Part shown: positions 27,304 through 36,693 of the stretch, one piece after another
Numbering within the stretch: the stretch's first letter is position 1
Layout: each line of letters opens with the position of its first letter
Assembly: GCA_017469955.1 (NCBI GenBank)
Contig: JAFUFJ010000009.1
Span: forward strand, 62,001 to 126,000
Source of the DNA: Prevotella sp.
GTDB lineage: Bacteria > Bacteroidota > Bacteroidia > Bacteroidales > Bacteroidaceae
Length of the DNA: 64,000 nt
Direction: 5' to 3'
Made by a program: the position numbers and the translations under genes
The notes under the pieces: model-generated
Database searches by the model: none
Seen by the model: only the letters and a program-made list of their open reading frames with translations
What the model was told of the DNA's origin: nothing

Positions 27304-28580
27304 CCTATCAGGAATGCATTGACTATCTGTTCACCGCCACGCCGGCTTTCGAGCGCGACGGCGCCAAAGCCTACAAGCCCGGACTACAAACCACCGAGGC
27401 TCTCGATGCCTATTTCGGGCATCCTCACCGCACTTATGTGGCCATCCACGTAGCCGGAACCAACGGAAAGGGCTCCGTATCCCACACGATGGCTGCCATT
27501 CTTCAGACAGCAGGCTATCGAGTAGGCCTCTACACCTCGCCCCATCTCGTCGACTTCCGCGAGCGAATACGGGTGAACGGCTGTCCTATCCCGGAAGAAA
27601 AGGTCGTCAGCTTCGTGGAGAACCACCGCGATTTCTTCGAACCCCTGCACCCTTCTTTCTTCGAGCTTACAACGGCTCTTGCCCTGAAATACTTCGAAGA
27701 GCAGCACGCAGACATCGCCGTCATCGAGGTTGGCCTTGGCGGAAGACTCGATTCAACCAACATCATCACCCCTATACTGTCGGTCATTACCAACATATCG
27801 CTTGACCATACCCAGTTTCTTGGCAACACGCTCAAGGAGATTGCAGCCGAAAAAGCAGGCATCATCAAGCCCCAGGTTCCCGTTGTCATAGGAGAAACAA
27901 CCCCGGAAACGCGTATGGTCTTTGAGCAGAAAGCTCGTGAAACCGGCTCAGAAATCTTGTTTGCCGAAGAGCATCCTCAGCCCCGGAAAGAATGGCAAGA
28001 GGCCTTCGAACTGAAAGGAAGCTATCAGAAAAAGAACCTGCGCACAATACTTTGCGCCACTAACTTCCTAAAAGAATCGGGCAGGACGGAACGGCTGATG
28101 CCCCTCAACGACATCCTACGGGCCTCACTTCCCCACGTCTGCCGGCTGACAGGACTGCACGGTCGTTGGGAGACCCTGCAGGAACACCCGCATGTTGTCT
28201 GTGACACGGGCCACAATCTTGCCGGGTGGAACGACCTCGCCCCGCAGATTTCCGCCCAGCCCTGCAAAGCACTCCACATCGTGTTCGGCATGGTCGACGA
28301 CAAAGACCTTGAGGGAGTCATGAGGCTATTGCCCGGAAAAGCCCGCTATTATTTCACCCAGGCCGGCACCCACCGTGCCGTTCCTGCAGAGAAAGTGGCA
28401 AGAACAGGCGCCTCTTTCCATTTAGAAGGAGACGCCTACCCTACCGTTATTGAAGCCTATCGGGATGCCCTCTCGAAGGCCTCTGAAGAAGATTTCGTGT
28501 TTATAGGTGGCAGCAGCTATGTTGTTGCCGACCTGCTTACTGCGTTACAGCAGCCTCAGCTTCCGCACGACACTCTCTGA
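27300..28580 (+). CDS. folC: Folylpolyglutamate synthase / dihydrofolate synthase
   Basis: 426 aa, Mur-ligase fold. ATP loop AGTNGKGSVSHTMAAIL (about 51-67), TSPHLVDFRERIRVNG, VIEVGLGGRLDSTN and TNISLDHTQFLG are all typical. It adds glutamate to dihydropteroate and folates. The start overlaps the GH76 stop by 4 nt. Its 3' end overlaps the convergent lipoprotein gene by 44 nt. Confidence 0.96.
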   Translation: MTYQECIDYLFTATPAFERDGAKAYKPGLQTTEALDAYFGHPHRTYVAIHVAGTNGKGSVSHTMAAILQTAGYRVGLYTSPHLVDFRERIRVNGCPIPEEKVVSFVENHRDFFEPLHPSFFELTTALALKYFEEQHADIAVIEVGLGGRLDSTNIITPILSVITNISLDHTQFLGNTLKEIAAEKAGIIKPQVPVVIGETTPETRMVFEQKARETGSEILFAEEHPQPRKEWQEAFELKGSYQKKNLRTILCATNFLKESGRTERLMPLNDILRASLPHVCRLTGLHGRWETLQEHPHVVCDTGHNLAGWNDLAPQISAQPCKALHIVFGMVDDKDLEGVMRLLPGKARYYFTQAGTHRAVPAEKVARTGASFHLEGDAYPTVIEAYRDALSKASEEDFVFIGGSSYVVADLLTALQQPQLPHDTL

Positions 28581-29151
28581 TGCAGTCGGTCATACGCTGC
28601 CTGTCGGAGTAGTTTCCGAAGCATCGGAAGTCGTCGATATACCATTCGCCGTCGTCTTGTCTCACCATTGGCAGGACGACGGTTGACGTTTCTTCACCGC
28701 TATGGATGTCGACCTGAGCCAGAACCAGCCCTCCGTTCACCGCCACGTCGGTGATGTCATAGGCCAGACAGCCCCAGTCCTGCCCCAGACACCAATGGTC
28801 GAAGTCGAATCCCATCAGTTCATTAGGGTATTCCGCACTCTCTTTGCGCATCTGGGCATACAGCGTTTGATAGCTTTCCGACAAGAAACGCTCGTTAAAT
28901 TCGTCGTCGAAAGACAGCGTGTCGTCGTCGAAATGTTCATTATAAGTCTTGCACACCTCGTCGTAAATAGCCACGAGCCTGTCCGTGACTTCTCGGACAG
29001 TATCCGTCGTTTCTGCCTTCTCAGCCTGCTCGACAACCGCCGTTTCCACAGCGTTCTCCGCTGCCTTCTGAGGTGCAGAAGGCTGTTTTTGCGCGCAGCC
29101 GGCCATCATCAATGCGACAGACAGAGCTGCAAAGATTTTCAATTTCATCAT
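28537..29151 (-). CDS. Putative lipoprotein of unknown function
   Basis: 204 aa. A lipoprotein signal (MMKLKIFAALSVALMMAGC, Cys19) precedes an Ala/Glu-rich linker (about 25-55) and a compact domain with TLSFDDEFNERFLSESYQ, FDFDHWCLGQDWGC and DDGEWYIDDFRCFGNY. The last block resembles DUF3828-like NTF2-fold proteins, but I cannot name the family with confidence. Expected in the envelope. It is single and convergent with folC, sharing 44 bp. Confidence 0.8.
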   Translation of the reverse strand: MMKLKIFAALSVALMMAGCAQKQPSAPQKAAENAVETAVVEQAEKAETTDTVREVTDRLVAIYDEVCKTYNEHFDDDTLSFDDEFNERFLSESYQTLYAQMRKESAEYPNELMGFDFDHWCLGQDWGCLAYDITDVAVNGGLVLAQVDIHSGEETSTVVLPMVRQDDGEWYIDDFRCFGNYSDRQRMTDCIRECRAEAEAAVTQ

Positions 29152-29227
29152 GTCCAGTATTCTTTTTCATGCTCAAAGCCATGAAGACGACAGCCGACTT
29201 CTGGCAGGAATGCTTTCCAAAGTCTGG

Positions 29228-29290
29228 GCAATAGATTATGTTTTGGTCGGCAAAAGATGAACTTTTACCCGGCAATACATTATCTTTTAC
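29228..29290. repeat. R4: triple 22-bp-period palindromic repeat
   Basis: Units at 29228, 29250 and 29272: GCAATAGATTATGTTTTGG, GCAAAAGATGAACTTTTAC and GCAATACATTATCTTTTAC. It lies between the divergent lipoprotein gene and ftsZ. The following 29291-29479 holds no gene or clear structure. Confidence 0.88.
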
Positions 29291-29479
29291 CCGACGATTG
29301 CTTAGCCTTCCCTACGACATCGGCAGCCCCTTCCGGCATTAAACGGCTGCAAATATACATATTATCTTTCAATGGGAGTGGCGCAGCCAGAAGGATTCTT
29401 TGCTTAAAAATGGTTAAAATCCGGGCATCCTCACCGTCCGCAAGCCTTGCGAGACAATGGGAAACAGAGATTTGTTTAT

Positions 29480-29487
29480 TACCTTTG
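29480..29487 (+). promoter_or_regulatory. Promoter -7 box of ftsZ
   Basis: TACCTTTG, 42 nt before the chosen ATG. The -33 element is unclear. ftsA/ftsQ are not adjacent, so ftsZ can be transcribed on its own here. Confidence 0.5.
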
Positions 29488-29529
29488 CATCCATCTACAC
29501 AAATTTGCCTGATTATACGACTCAGAGAT

Positions 29530-30843
29530 ATGGAAGACAACACGACCGCAACCATCGGAAAAACGGCGGAAAACAACGGCATGAATCTTGACTTCGGCCA
29601 TGTGGAAGACCTTTCGCAAAACATTATTAAAGTAATCGGCGTGGGCGGAGGAGGCTGCAATGCCGTGCACAACATGCACGAAGAAGGCATTGAAGGAGTC
29701 ACCTACGCGGTGTGCAACACCGACAGTGCAGCCCTGTCAAAGCTCAACATTCCGGTGAAAATACAACTGGGACGCGCCGGCTTGGGAGCCGGTGCACGGC
29801 CAGAAGTGGGACGTGAAGCGGCCGAAAGCAATATCAAGGACATCCAAAGACTGCTCAACGACGGCACGCGAATGGTGTTTGTCACAGCCGGCATGGGCGG
29901 AGGAACGGGCACCGGAGCTGCCCCTGTTGTGGCACGTGCGGCCCGGGAAAAGGGCATTCTGACGATTGGAGTGGTCACCATCCCCTTCTATTTTGAGCAG
30001 AAACGCAAGATTGTCAAGGCGCTGAAGGGCGTCGAAGAACTGCGGAAAAACGTCGATGCCATGCTGATTGTCAACAATGAGCGCCTGTGCGACGTCTACT
30101 CTGACTCGCAAATCACCCTGAAAGAAGCCTTCAAACGGGCCGACAACGTGCTGAAAGGTGCCGTGAAAGGCATCTCCGAACTCATCACAATAAGCTCGGA
30201 AGGCAGCATCAACCTCGACTTCTGCGACGTGGAAACCACCATGCGCAACGGCGGAGGAGCCATTATGGCCACAGGAAGGGCAAGCGGAGAGCACAGGGTC
30301 GAGCGCGCCATCCTCAACGCATTAGACTCGCCACTGCTCTATGGAAGCGACATCGGAAAGGCCAAACGCGTGCTTTTCAACATCTATGCCAGCGAAAAGG
30401 CTCCCCTATATGTGCCTGAACTGACCGAAATCAACGAGTTTTTCGACCAGCTCGACCCCGACATCGACGTCATTTGGGGCACAGCAGAAGACAACAGCCT
30501 GGACGAAGACGCCAAGGTGATCATCCTGGCCGCTGACATGACTGACGGGCTACAGGAAGCAAAGAAAGAAATGCCGGAGAACATCAGCGAAGACGAATAC
30601 TACGAAAGTCTCATTCCTTTGCTGTATAAACCCGTAAAAAAAACCGTAGAAGAACATGACAAAAAGAGCGAGAACCCTCCTTTAACCATTGAAATAGCCG
30701 AAGATACTGAAACCTCTGACTGTCAAGAAGAAAACGAAGATGGTCTTGAAGAGGAAGAAAGTCTGTCAAAACCCATGGTTGAACGCTGGAAGAACTGGCT
30801 CGAAAGAAAGATAACAAACGTGCTGCAAACCATCGAAGAATAG
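29530..30843 (+). CDS. ftsZ: Cell division GTPase FtsZ
   Basis: 437 aa from ATG 29530 (MEDNTTATIG). Tubulin-fold GTPase that forms the division ring. Motifs: IGVGGGGCNAVHNM, the signature GMGGGTGTGAAPVVA (about 120-134) and the T7 loop NLDFCDVETT (about 227-236). An open frame continues upstream to 29257 but overlaps repeat R4 and the promoter, so it was not used. The C-terminus ends in a Glu-rich linker and MVERWKNWLERKITNVLQ, a likely amphipathic helix, with no obvious PxFLR-type conserved peptide. A conserved unknown gene follows after 8 nt. Confidence 0.97.
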   Translation: MEDNTTATIGKTAENNGMNLDFGHVEDLSQNIIKVIGVGGGGCNAVHNMHEEGIEGVTYAVCNTDSAALSKLNIPVKIQLGRAGLGAGARPEVGREAAESNIKDIQRLLNDGTRMVFVTAGMGGGTGTGAAPVVARAAREKGILTIGVVTIPFYFEQKRKIVKALKGVEELRKNVDAMLIVNNERLCDVYSDSQITLKEAFKRADNVLKGAVKGISELITISSEGSINLDFCDVETTMRNGGGAIMATGRASGEHRVERAILNALDSPLLYGSDIGKAKRVLFNIYASEKAPLYVPELTEINEFFDQLDPDIDVIWGTAEDNSLDEDAKVIILAADMTDGLQEAKKEMPENISEDEYYESLIPLLYKPVKKTVEEHDKKSENPPLTIEIAEDTETSDCQEENEDGLEEEESLSKPMVERWKNWLERKITNVLQTIEE

Positions 30844-30851
30844 CCCGTCGT

Positions 30852-31433
30852 ATGAGTGAAGAACGCACTAACCTGATTGTTTCCGACATCCAACAACTCG
30901 TACACGAGCTGCATGCTGCAGGCCGGACCGACCTGTTGCTGCAAGCCATCGGCGTACCTCTGCTCGAAGAACTGCGCATGGAAGCAGCCAAACGGCAGCT
31001 GAGCAGGCTGACCATCACCCGAGACTACCGGTTTATCCTTGACGACTATAACCGTACGGAGATTGTCATGCAACCTGTTCACAAAGCCGTATACATGCTG
31101 TTTCTGGCTCATGAGGAAGGCATAGAGTTCAAACATCTTTCCGACTATCGCGACGAACTGAAGAAATACTACTCATTGGTGGCACCGGCCATGGAAAGGG
31201 AAAAGATCGAGGAAAGCGTCGAGCGCCTGACCAATCTCTTTGACAACGCCATCAACGAGAAGTGTTCTCGCATCAAGAACACATTCCTGAGTCTCATGGA
31301 CGAATACCGGGCAAGCTACTACATCATCAGCGGTCACATGAAAAGACATGTGGCCGGTTCGGCGAAAGTGTGGTACGAACGCAGGAAAAACATCGCCCTG
31401 CCCCGCCATCTTGTCACATGGGAAAAGCCTTGA
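30852..31433 (+). CDS. Conserved protein of unknown function downstream of ftsZ
   Basis: 193 aa, soluble, mostly helical. Not a family I can name. Visible features: a charged N-terminal helix region, FILDDYNRTEIVMQPVHKAVY (shown in part: MQPVHKAVYMLFLAHEEG), KHLSDYRDELKKYYSLV and a basic C-terminus (KVWYERRKNIALPRHL). Similar HKAVYxLFLxHxEGIxF segments occur in other Bacteroidota proteins from memory. The 8-nt gap to ftsZ implies co-transcription, so a division-related role is possible. Confidence 0.75.
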   Translation: MSEERTNLIVSDIQQLVHELHAAGRTDLLLQAIGVPLLEELRMEAAKRQLSRLTITRDYRFILDDYNRTEIVMQPVHKAVYMLFLAHEEGIEFKHLSDYRDELKKYYSLVAPAMEREKIEESVERLTNLFDNAINEKCSRIKNTFLSLMDEYRASYYIISGHMKRHVAGSAKVWYERRKNIALPRHLVTWEKP

Positions 31434-31566
31434 AAAGAAGACCAAAGAAGACGGAAAACACGAAAACTGCAAAACGAACGGCAGCAATTCTGCCACTTCT
31501 TGCCACCCGGCACCTGTTCTTTAATTAACTTTAACACGAACGAGCATAAGTTTTTCCAATATAATA

Positions 31567-31598
31567 TTTGCGCCGTTCGTTTTTTTTTGCTTACTTTG
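31567..31598 (+). promoter_or_regulatory. Probable promoter of the galactose operon
   Basis: TTTG (31567-31570), 20 nt, TTACTTTG (31591-31598), one base off the -7 consensus; 31 nt before galM. Confidence 0.5.
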
Positions 31599-31629
31599 CA
31601 AGTGCATTGTGTAACTTATAAACCCAACA

Positions 31630-32721
31630 ATGATGAACACAAAGGAAACAGAAACCCTATGTGGCCTGAAACGTAAAGACTTTCAGACCACTATCAACGG
31701 AAAGCAAACCGACCTGTATATCCTAAAGAACACGCAGGGTAGCGAAGTCGCAGTAACTAACTATGGAGGCGCATTGGTGGCTATTATGGTGCCCGACCGC
31801 AACGGAAACTATGCCAATGTCATCCAGGGACACGACAACATACAGGATGTTATCAACTCACCCGAGCCCTACCTTTCAACACTCATCGGACGCTACGGCA
31901 ACCGTATTGCACGTGGAAAGTTCCAGCTCAACGGGAAAGAATACCAGCTGGCCATCAACAACGGGCCCAACTCGCTGCACGGAGGCAAAAGCGGGTGGAA
32001 CGCAAGGGTATGGAATGCCACGCAGATGAACGACCAGTCGCTCGTGCTCGAGTACGTAAGTCCATATGGAGAAGAAGGCTTTACGGGCGAAGTGAAGACC
32101 ACTGTGGTCTATACCTTCACCAATGATAACGAGCTTGTCATTGAATACATGGCCACAACCAACAAGAAAACCATACTAAACCTCACATCCCACGGATTCT
32201 TTTCGCTTGCAGGAATCGCCAACCCAACCCCGACTATTGAAGACTTAGTGTGCGAAATCAATGCTGACTACTATCTGCCCATCGACGAAACAAGCATTCC
32301 TACCGGAGAAATCCGCTTCGTCAAAGGTACGCCTTTCGACTTCCGTACCCCGAAACCCGTAGGGCAAGACATTGACGCCGACGACGAACAAATCAGAAAC
32401 GGAGCAGGCTATGACCACTGCTTTGTCCTGAACAAGAAGGAAGAAGGCGAGCTTTCGTTTGCAGCACGCATCGTAGAGCCGAACAGCGGACGTACGATGG
32501 AAGTCTATACCACAGAGCCAGGCGTGCAAGTTTACACCGACAACTGGGCCGACGGATATAAAGGTCAGCAAGGCGCAACGTTCCCTCGTCGCTCTGCTAT
32601 CTGCTTCGAGGCACAACATTTCCCCGACAGTCCCAACCATCCTTACTTCCCCTCTGTGGTACTTGGTCCTCATGAAAAATACAAACAGAAGACTATCTAT
32701 AAGTTCGGAACTGACAAATAA
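31630..32721 (+). CDS. galM: Aldose 1-epimerase (cytosolic)
   Basis: 363 aa without a signal peptide; ATG 31630 or 31633. It interconverts alpha and beta anomers of galactose or glucose. Family motifs: VTNYGGALVAIMVPD, GRYGNRIARGKF, NNGPNSLHGGKSGWN with the catalytic His, LTSHGFFSLAG, GYDHCFVLN and CFEAQHFPDSPNH with the catalytic Glu. First gene of galM-transporter-galK. Confidence 0.95.
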   Translation: MMNTKETETLCGLKRKDFQTTINGKQTDLYILKNTQGSEVAVTNYGGALVAIMVPDRNGNYANVIQGHDNIQDVINSPEPYLSTLIGRYGNRIARGKFQLNGKEYQLAINNGPNSLHGGKSGWNARVWNATQMNDQSLVLEYVSPYGEEGFTGEVKTTVVYTFTNDNELVIEYMATTNKKTILNLTSHGFFSLAGIANPTPTIEDLVCEINADYYLPIDETSIPTGEIRFVKGTPFDFRTPKPVGQDIDADDEQIRNGAGYDHCFVLNKKEEGELSFAARIVEPNSGRTMEVYTTEPGVQVYTDNWADGYKGQQGATFPRRSAICFEAQHFPDSPNHPYFPSVVLGPHEKYKQKTIYKFGTDK

Positions 32722-32757
32722 TCACATCATTCATAAAACTAAAAACCCTTAAACAAA

Positions 32758-34008
32758 ATGACACAAACACAAAAGAAGAATGGAGCCATCGTTGCCATTA
32801 TTGCAATGATGTTCCTTTTCGCAATGATCTCGTTCGTAACGAACATGGCGGCTCCCTTTGGTACCATCTGGAAACAGCAGTACGAATGGGCCGGTATGGT
32901 AGGTAACCTGATGAATTTTGCAGCCTATCTCTTCATGGGTATCCCTGCAGGCGTGATGATCACAAAGATCGGTTATAAGAAAACTGCTCTTGTAGCCCTT
33001 GCCTTAGGATTCATCGGAATTGCCGTTCAGTATTGCTCAAGCAACATGGATGCCAATGCTATCAGTGCCTATGTCGTCTATCTTCTTGGCGCATTTATCT
33101 GTGGTTTCTGCGTATGTATCCTGAACACCGTCGTCAATCCAATGCTCAACCTGCTCGGTGGCGGTGGTAATCGCGGAAATCAGCTCATCCAAACCGGCGG
33201 TTCTCTCAACTCGCTTGCTGCCACATTGACCCCAATGTTGGCAGGTGCCATGATTGGAGAAATTACGAAAGAGACCTCTCTCAGCGACGTTGCTCCATTG
33301 CTTTTGATTGCCTTGGCAATTTTTGCAGCTTCATTCGTCATCATCTATTTCACCAAAATTGAAGAGCCAGAGACTGAAAAGTCAAACGTTATCGAAGGCG
33401 TTAAGGGCGCATTAGGTTATCGTCATCTCGTACTTGGCATTATTGCTATCTTCTTCTATGTTGGTATTGAAGTAGGTATTCCCGGACAACTCTTGTTCTA
33501 TCTTAGCCAACCTGTTGCCGAGGGTGGTGTGTTAGGTAGCGCAGCTATCGCAGGTGCAATTGCAGGAATCTACTGGCTTCTGATGCTTGTTGGACGTTTC
33601 AGCAGTGCGTTCATCAGCGGAAAGGTGTCGCCACGTGCCCAGCTAATCTGCACGACATCATTGGCTATTGCCCTGCTTATCATTGCCATCGTGATGCCAG
33701 AGAGCGCAAAGATGACCCTGAAAGGTGCCGAAGTACCCTCTAAAGTATTGCTCATCATCCTCTGTGGTCTTTGCACTTCTGTGATGTGGGGCGTTATTTT
33801 CAACCTAGCAACCGAAGGACTTGGCAAGTTCACTGCTTCTGCTTCTGGTCTGTTTATGACAATGGTTGTCGGCGGAGGTGTAATGCCTCTCATCCAGAAC
33901 CTTATGGCAGCAAAGGTAGGAGACATCAACAGCTACTGGCTTGTTGTAGCCATGTTGGCTTACCTTCTGTTCTATGCTGTAACAGGATGCAAGCCTGCCA
34001 AGAAGTAA
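32758..34008 (+). CDS. MFS sugar transporter (FucP-like, probably galactose/glucose)
   Basis: 416 aa, 12 predicted membrane helices. Family resemblance to the FHS/FucP group: FVTNMAAPFGTIWKQQYEW, YLFMGIPAGVMITKIGYKK, NPMLNLLGGGGNRGNQLIQ and the conserved GRFSSAFISGKVSPR. Position between galM and galK indicates galactose as the substrate, by inference. The gene starts 36 nt after galM. A hairpin without a T-tract follows it. Confidence 0.88.
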   Translation: MTQTQKKNGAIVAIIAMMFLFAMISFVTNMAAPFGTIWKQQYEWAGMVGNLMNFAAYLFMGIPAGVMITKIGYKKTALVALALGFIGIAVQYCSSNMDANAISAYVVYLLGAFICGFCVCILNTVVNPMLNLLGGGGNRGNQLIQTGGSLNSLAATLTPMLAGAMIGEITKETSLSDVAPLLLIALAIFAASFVIIYFTKIEEPETEKSNVIEGVKGALGYRHLVLGIIAIFFYVGIEVGIPGQLLFYLSQPVAEGGVLGSAAIAGAIAGIYWLLMLVGRFSSAFISGKVSPRAQLICTTSLAIALLIIAIVMPESAKMTLKGAEVPSKVLLIILCGLCTSVMWGVIFNLATEGLGKFTASASGLFMTMVVGGGVMPLIQNLMAAKVGDINSYWLVVAMLAYLLFYAVTGCKPAKK

Positions 34009-34020
34009 ATACTATGGTCT

Positions 34021-34053
34021 TTCCCCGTTTTCTCCTGTGTGAGAGACGGGGAA
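34021..34053 (+). other. Intercistronic hairpin between sugar porter and galK
   Basis: TTCCCCGT and ACGGGGAA arms with an inner CTC/GAG pair and no U-tract. It may protect or define transcript ends rather than stop transcription. Confidence 0.5.
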
Positions 34054-34116
34054 CAGGACCGATAATCGCAAATAATAATTAGGTATCAATTACTCATTAA
34101 TCCAAATTTAAAGAAT

Positions 34117-35283
34117 ATGATGGATATTGAATTCGTAAGAAGTCGCTTCATCAAGCACTTCGACGGCCAGACTGGTAACATTTATGCCTCACCGGGCCGT
34201 ATCAACCTGATTGGTGAACACACCGACTATAATGGCGGTTTTGTATTTCCTGGAGCAGTAGACAAGGGCATTATGGCCGAGATGCGTCCCAACGGAACGG
34301 AAAGTACGATCCGTGCTTATTCAATTGATTTGAAGGATCGTGTTGACTTTGATTTCCATGACGGACAAGGTCCCCGTGCCTCATGGGCAAAGTATATCTA
34401 CGGCATCACATTGGAAATGGAAGCACTTGGAGTACCTGTCAAGGGCTATAACATTGCGTTTGCCGGCGACGTTCCTCTGGGTGCTGGCATGTCTTCATCG
34501 GCAGCAATGGAGAGCTGTTTTGCCTATGGTCTGAACGATCTCTTTGGAGACAACAAGGTTTCCAAGTGGGATATGGTGCTTGCAGGTCAGGCAACAGAGC
34601 ATAAATACGTTGGTGTGAACTGCGGAATCATGGATCAGTTTGCCAGTGTCTTTGGACAAGCTGGCAAGCTTATGCGTCTTGACTGCCGCAGCCGCGAGTT
34701 CGAATACTTCCCCTTTGACCCCAAAGGCTACAAGCTTGTCTTGCTCAACTCGTGCGTAAAGCATGAACTTGTCGGCTCGCCATACAACGATCGTCGCAAT
34801 TCTTGCGAAAATGTCGTGAAGCATATCGCAGCCAAACATCCCGAAGGAAAGTTTGAAACACTGCGTGACTGCACATGGGAGCAGCTCGAAGAAGTACGTG
34901 CTGAGGTTGGAGAAGAGGACTACACTCGCGCACATTTCGTACTTGGAGAGAAGGACCGCGTGCTTGCTGTATGCGATGCTTTGGAGAAAGGTGACTACGA
35001 AACCGTCGGCCAGAAGATGTATGAGACCCACTATGGCCTTTCAAAGGAGTATGATGTCAGCTGCGAAGAGCTTGACTACCTGAACGACCTTGCCAAGGAA
35101 TACGGCGTAACTGGTTCGCGTATCATGGGTGGCGGCTTCGGCGGATGCACCATCAACCTTGTCAAGGAAGAACTCTATGACACGTTTATCCAGAACGCTT
35201 CACAGAAATACTTCGAGAAATACGGCAAGGCTCCGAAGGTCTACGATGTCATTATCAGCGACGGTTCGCGCAAGATTTGCTAA
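34117..35283 (+). CDS. galK: Galactokinase
   Basis: 388 aa, GHMP kinase. It phosphorylates galactose at C1. Motifs: the galactokinase signature GRINLIGEHTDYNGG (about 23-37), the ATP loop PLGAGMSSSAAME (about 121-133) and the C-terminal GSRIMGGGFGGCTINLV. Third gene of the galactose operon, with a 108-nt gap upstream and a strong terminator after it. galT and galE are not in the window. Confidence 0.97.
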   Translation: MMDIEFVRSRFIKHFDGQTGNIYASPGRINLIGEHTDYNGGFVFPGAVDKGIMAEMRPNGTESTIRAYSIDLKDRVDFDFHDGQGPRASWAKYIYGITLEMEALGVPVKGYNIAFAGDVPLGAGMSSSAAMESCFAYGLNDLFGDNKVSKWDMVLAGQATEHKYVGVNCGIMDQFASVFGQAGKLMRLDCRSREFEYFPFDPKGYKLVLLNSCVKHELVGSPYNDRRNSCENVVKHIAAKHPEGKFETLRDCTWEQLEEVRAEVGEEDYTRAHFVLGEKDRVLAVCDALEKGDYETVGQKMYETHYGLSKEYDVSCEELDYLNDLAKEYGVTGSRIMGGGFGGCTINLVKEELYDTFIQNASQKYFEKYGKAPKVYDVIISDGSRKIC

Positions 35284-35342
35284 AGAAAAGTCCCTCCCAC
35301 CCTCTACCTATTCGTTGAGGAATCCATAGGAGGGAATCCCAG

Positions 35343-35380
35343 AAGCCCCTTCTGTCATTCCTGTCAGAAGGGGCTTTTTA
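35343..35380 (+). terminator. Terminator of the galM-transporter-galK operon
   Basis: A 12-bp stem AAGCCCCTTCTG / CAGAAGGGGCTT followed by TTTTA. Confidence 0.88.
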
Positions 35381-35406
35381 AGTATCCATCCGTAAAACTG
35401 AAGAAA

Positions 35407-36594
35407 ATGAAGACATTCTTTCAACTCAAAAGCAAAGCCGCTGCCGTTCTTTTTCTGCTTGCAGGAACAGCATCAAGCATCATATTCACATCTTGCGGCA
35501 GCAATGGCAACCTGACTTTATCGGGGCTTGACGCAGCCCGGTTCGACACCATCATCAACGACAAACCCGTGAAGCTGTACGTGCTTAAGAATTCCAACAA
35601 CATGGAAGCCTGCATAACCAACTTCGGAGCGCGCATCGTCAGCCTGTGTGTCCCCAACAAGCAGGGCACTTTCAGCGACGTAGTGCTTGGATTTGACAAC
35701 ATCTATCAGTATGCAGATTCCGTCAACAACGGCAACAACTTCGGCGCAGCCATAGGCCGTTATGCCAATCGCATCAACAAAGGACAGATTACCGTAGCAG
35801 GAAAGAAATACCAACTGCCAAGAAACAACTTCGGCCATTGCCTGCATGGAGGACCTTCTGGCTTCCACTATCAGGTGTTTGACGTCGTTGAAGCGACCGA
35901 GAACAGCATCAAACTTGCCCTTACTTCACCCGATGGTGACAACGGCTTTCCTGGCAATGTCCAGGCTACAGTCACCTATACCGTCACCGAAGACAATACG
36001 CTTGACATGGTGTTTGAGGCCGAAACTGACCAAGAGACCATTGTCAACCTGACCAATCATTCCTACTTCAACCTCTCTGGAGACCCGTCAGTCGCATGCA
36101 CCAACCACGTCCTTTTTGTCAACGCCGACTACTATACACCGACCGACTCCACGTTCATGACCACGGGAGAGATCAAGCAAGTCTACGGCACACCGATGAA
36201 TTTCACCAAACGACATGCCCTCTACCAGACCATCGGCGACACCTCTTGGCAGGACATCCGCTATGCCGGCGGTTATGATCAGAACTGGTGCCTGAACACA
36301 TACAAGGACGGAAAGGGCGACGACACGAAGGTTGCTGCCAGTGTCTATTCTGAAGAGTCGGGCATCTACATGGAGGTTTTCACCAATCAGCCAGGCCTTC
36401 AAGTCTATACTGGCAACTTCCTCAACGGCTCTTTGGTCGGCAAGAAAGGCATTGCCTACCCACAAAGGGCGTCCATTTGTTTTGAACCTCAGACCTATCC
36501 CGACTCGCCTAACAAGAAGGAGTTCCCGTCACCCTACCTCAAACCGGGCGAGAAATACTATCATCATTCTGCCTTCCGTTTCAGCCTGAGATAA
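35407..36594 (+). CDS. Aldose 1-epimerase lipoprotein
   Basis: 395 aa, a second GalM-family protein. The N-terminus is a lipoprotein signal (AAAVLFLLAGTASSIIFTSC, Cys about 30), so it works outside the cytosol, unlike the first epimerase. Catalytic motifs are kept: GRYANRINKGQ, CLHGGPSGFHY, LTNHSYFNLSG, GYDQNWCLN and ICFEPQTYPDSPN. It lies 27 nt after the galK terminator and probably depends on read-through or its own unseen promoter. It may convert sugar anomers released in the periplasm before uptake. Confidence 0.93.
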   Translation: MKTFFQLKSKAAAVLFLLAGTASSIIFTSCGSNGNLTLSGLDAARFDTIINDKPVKLYVLKNSNNMEACITNFGARIVSLCVPNKQGTFSDVVLGFDNIYQYADSVNNGNNFGAAIGRYANRINKGQITVAGKKYQLPRNNFGHCLHGGPSGFHYQVFDVVEATENSIKLALTSPDGDNGFPGNVQATVTYTVTEDNTLDMVFEAETDQETIVNLTNHSYFNLSGDPSVACTNHVLFVNADYYTPTDSTFMTTGEIKQVYGTPMNFTKRHALYQTIGDTSWQDIRYAGGYDQNWCLNTYKDGKGDDTKVAASVYSEESGIYMEVFTNQPGLQVYTGNFLNGSLVGKKGIAYPQRASICFEPQTYPDSPNKKEFPSPYLKPGEKYYHHSAFRFSLR

Positions 36595-36628
36595 GACAAC
36601 AGACATACAGACAAGAACAACCAGCAGG

Positions 36629-36670
36629 AAAGGAGGCAGCCCCGACAACCAAGGCGAGCCTCCTTTCTTT
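36629..36670 (+). terminator. Terminator after the lipoprotein epimerase gene
   Basis: AAAGGAGGC (36629-36637) pairs with GCCTCCTTT (36658-36666), then CTTT. Confidence 0.75.
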
Positions 36671-36693
36671 CATTTTCCGACAGAACAGCTACC

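Noticed and set aside
29257-29529. Long N-terminal extension of FtsZ
   Set aside because: It would read through R4 and the promoter, and FtsZ homologues start near the MEDNTTATIG site.
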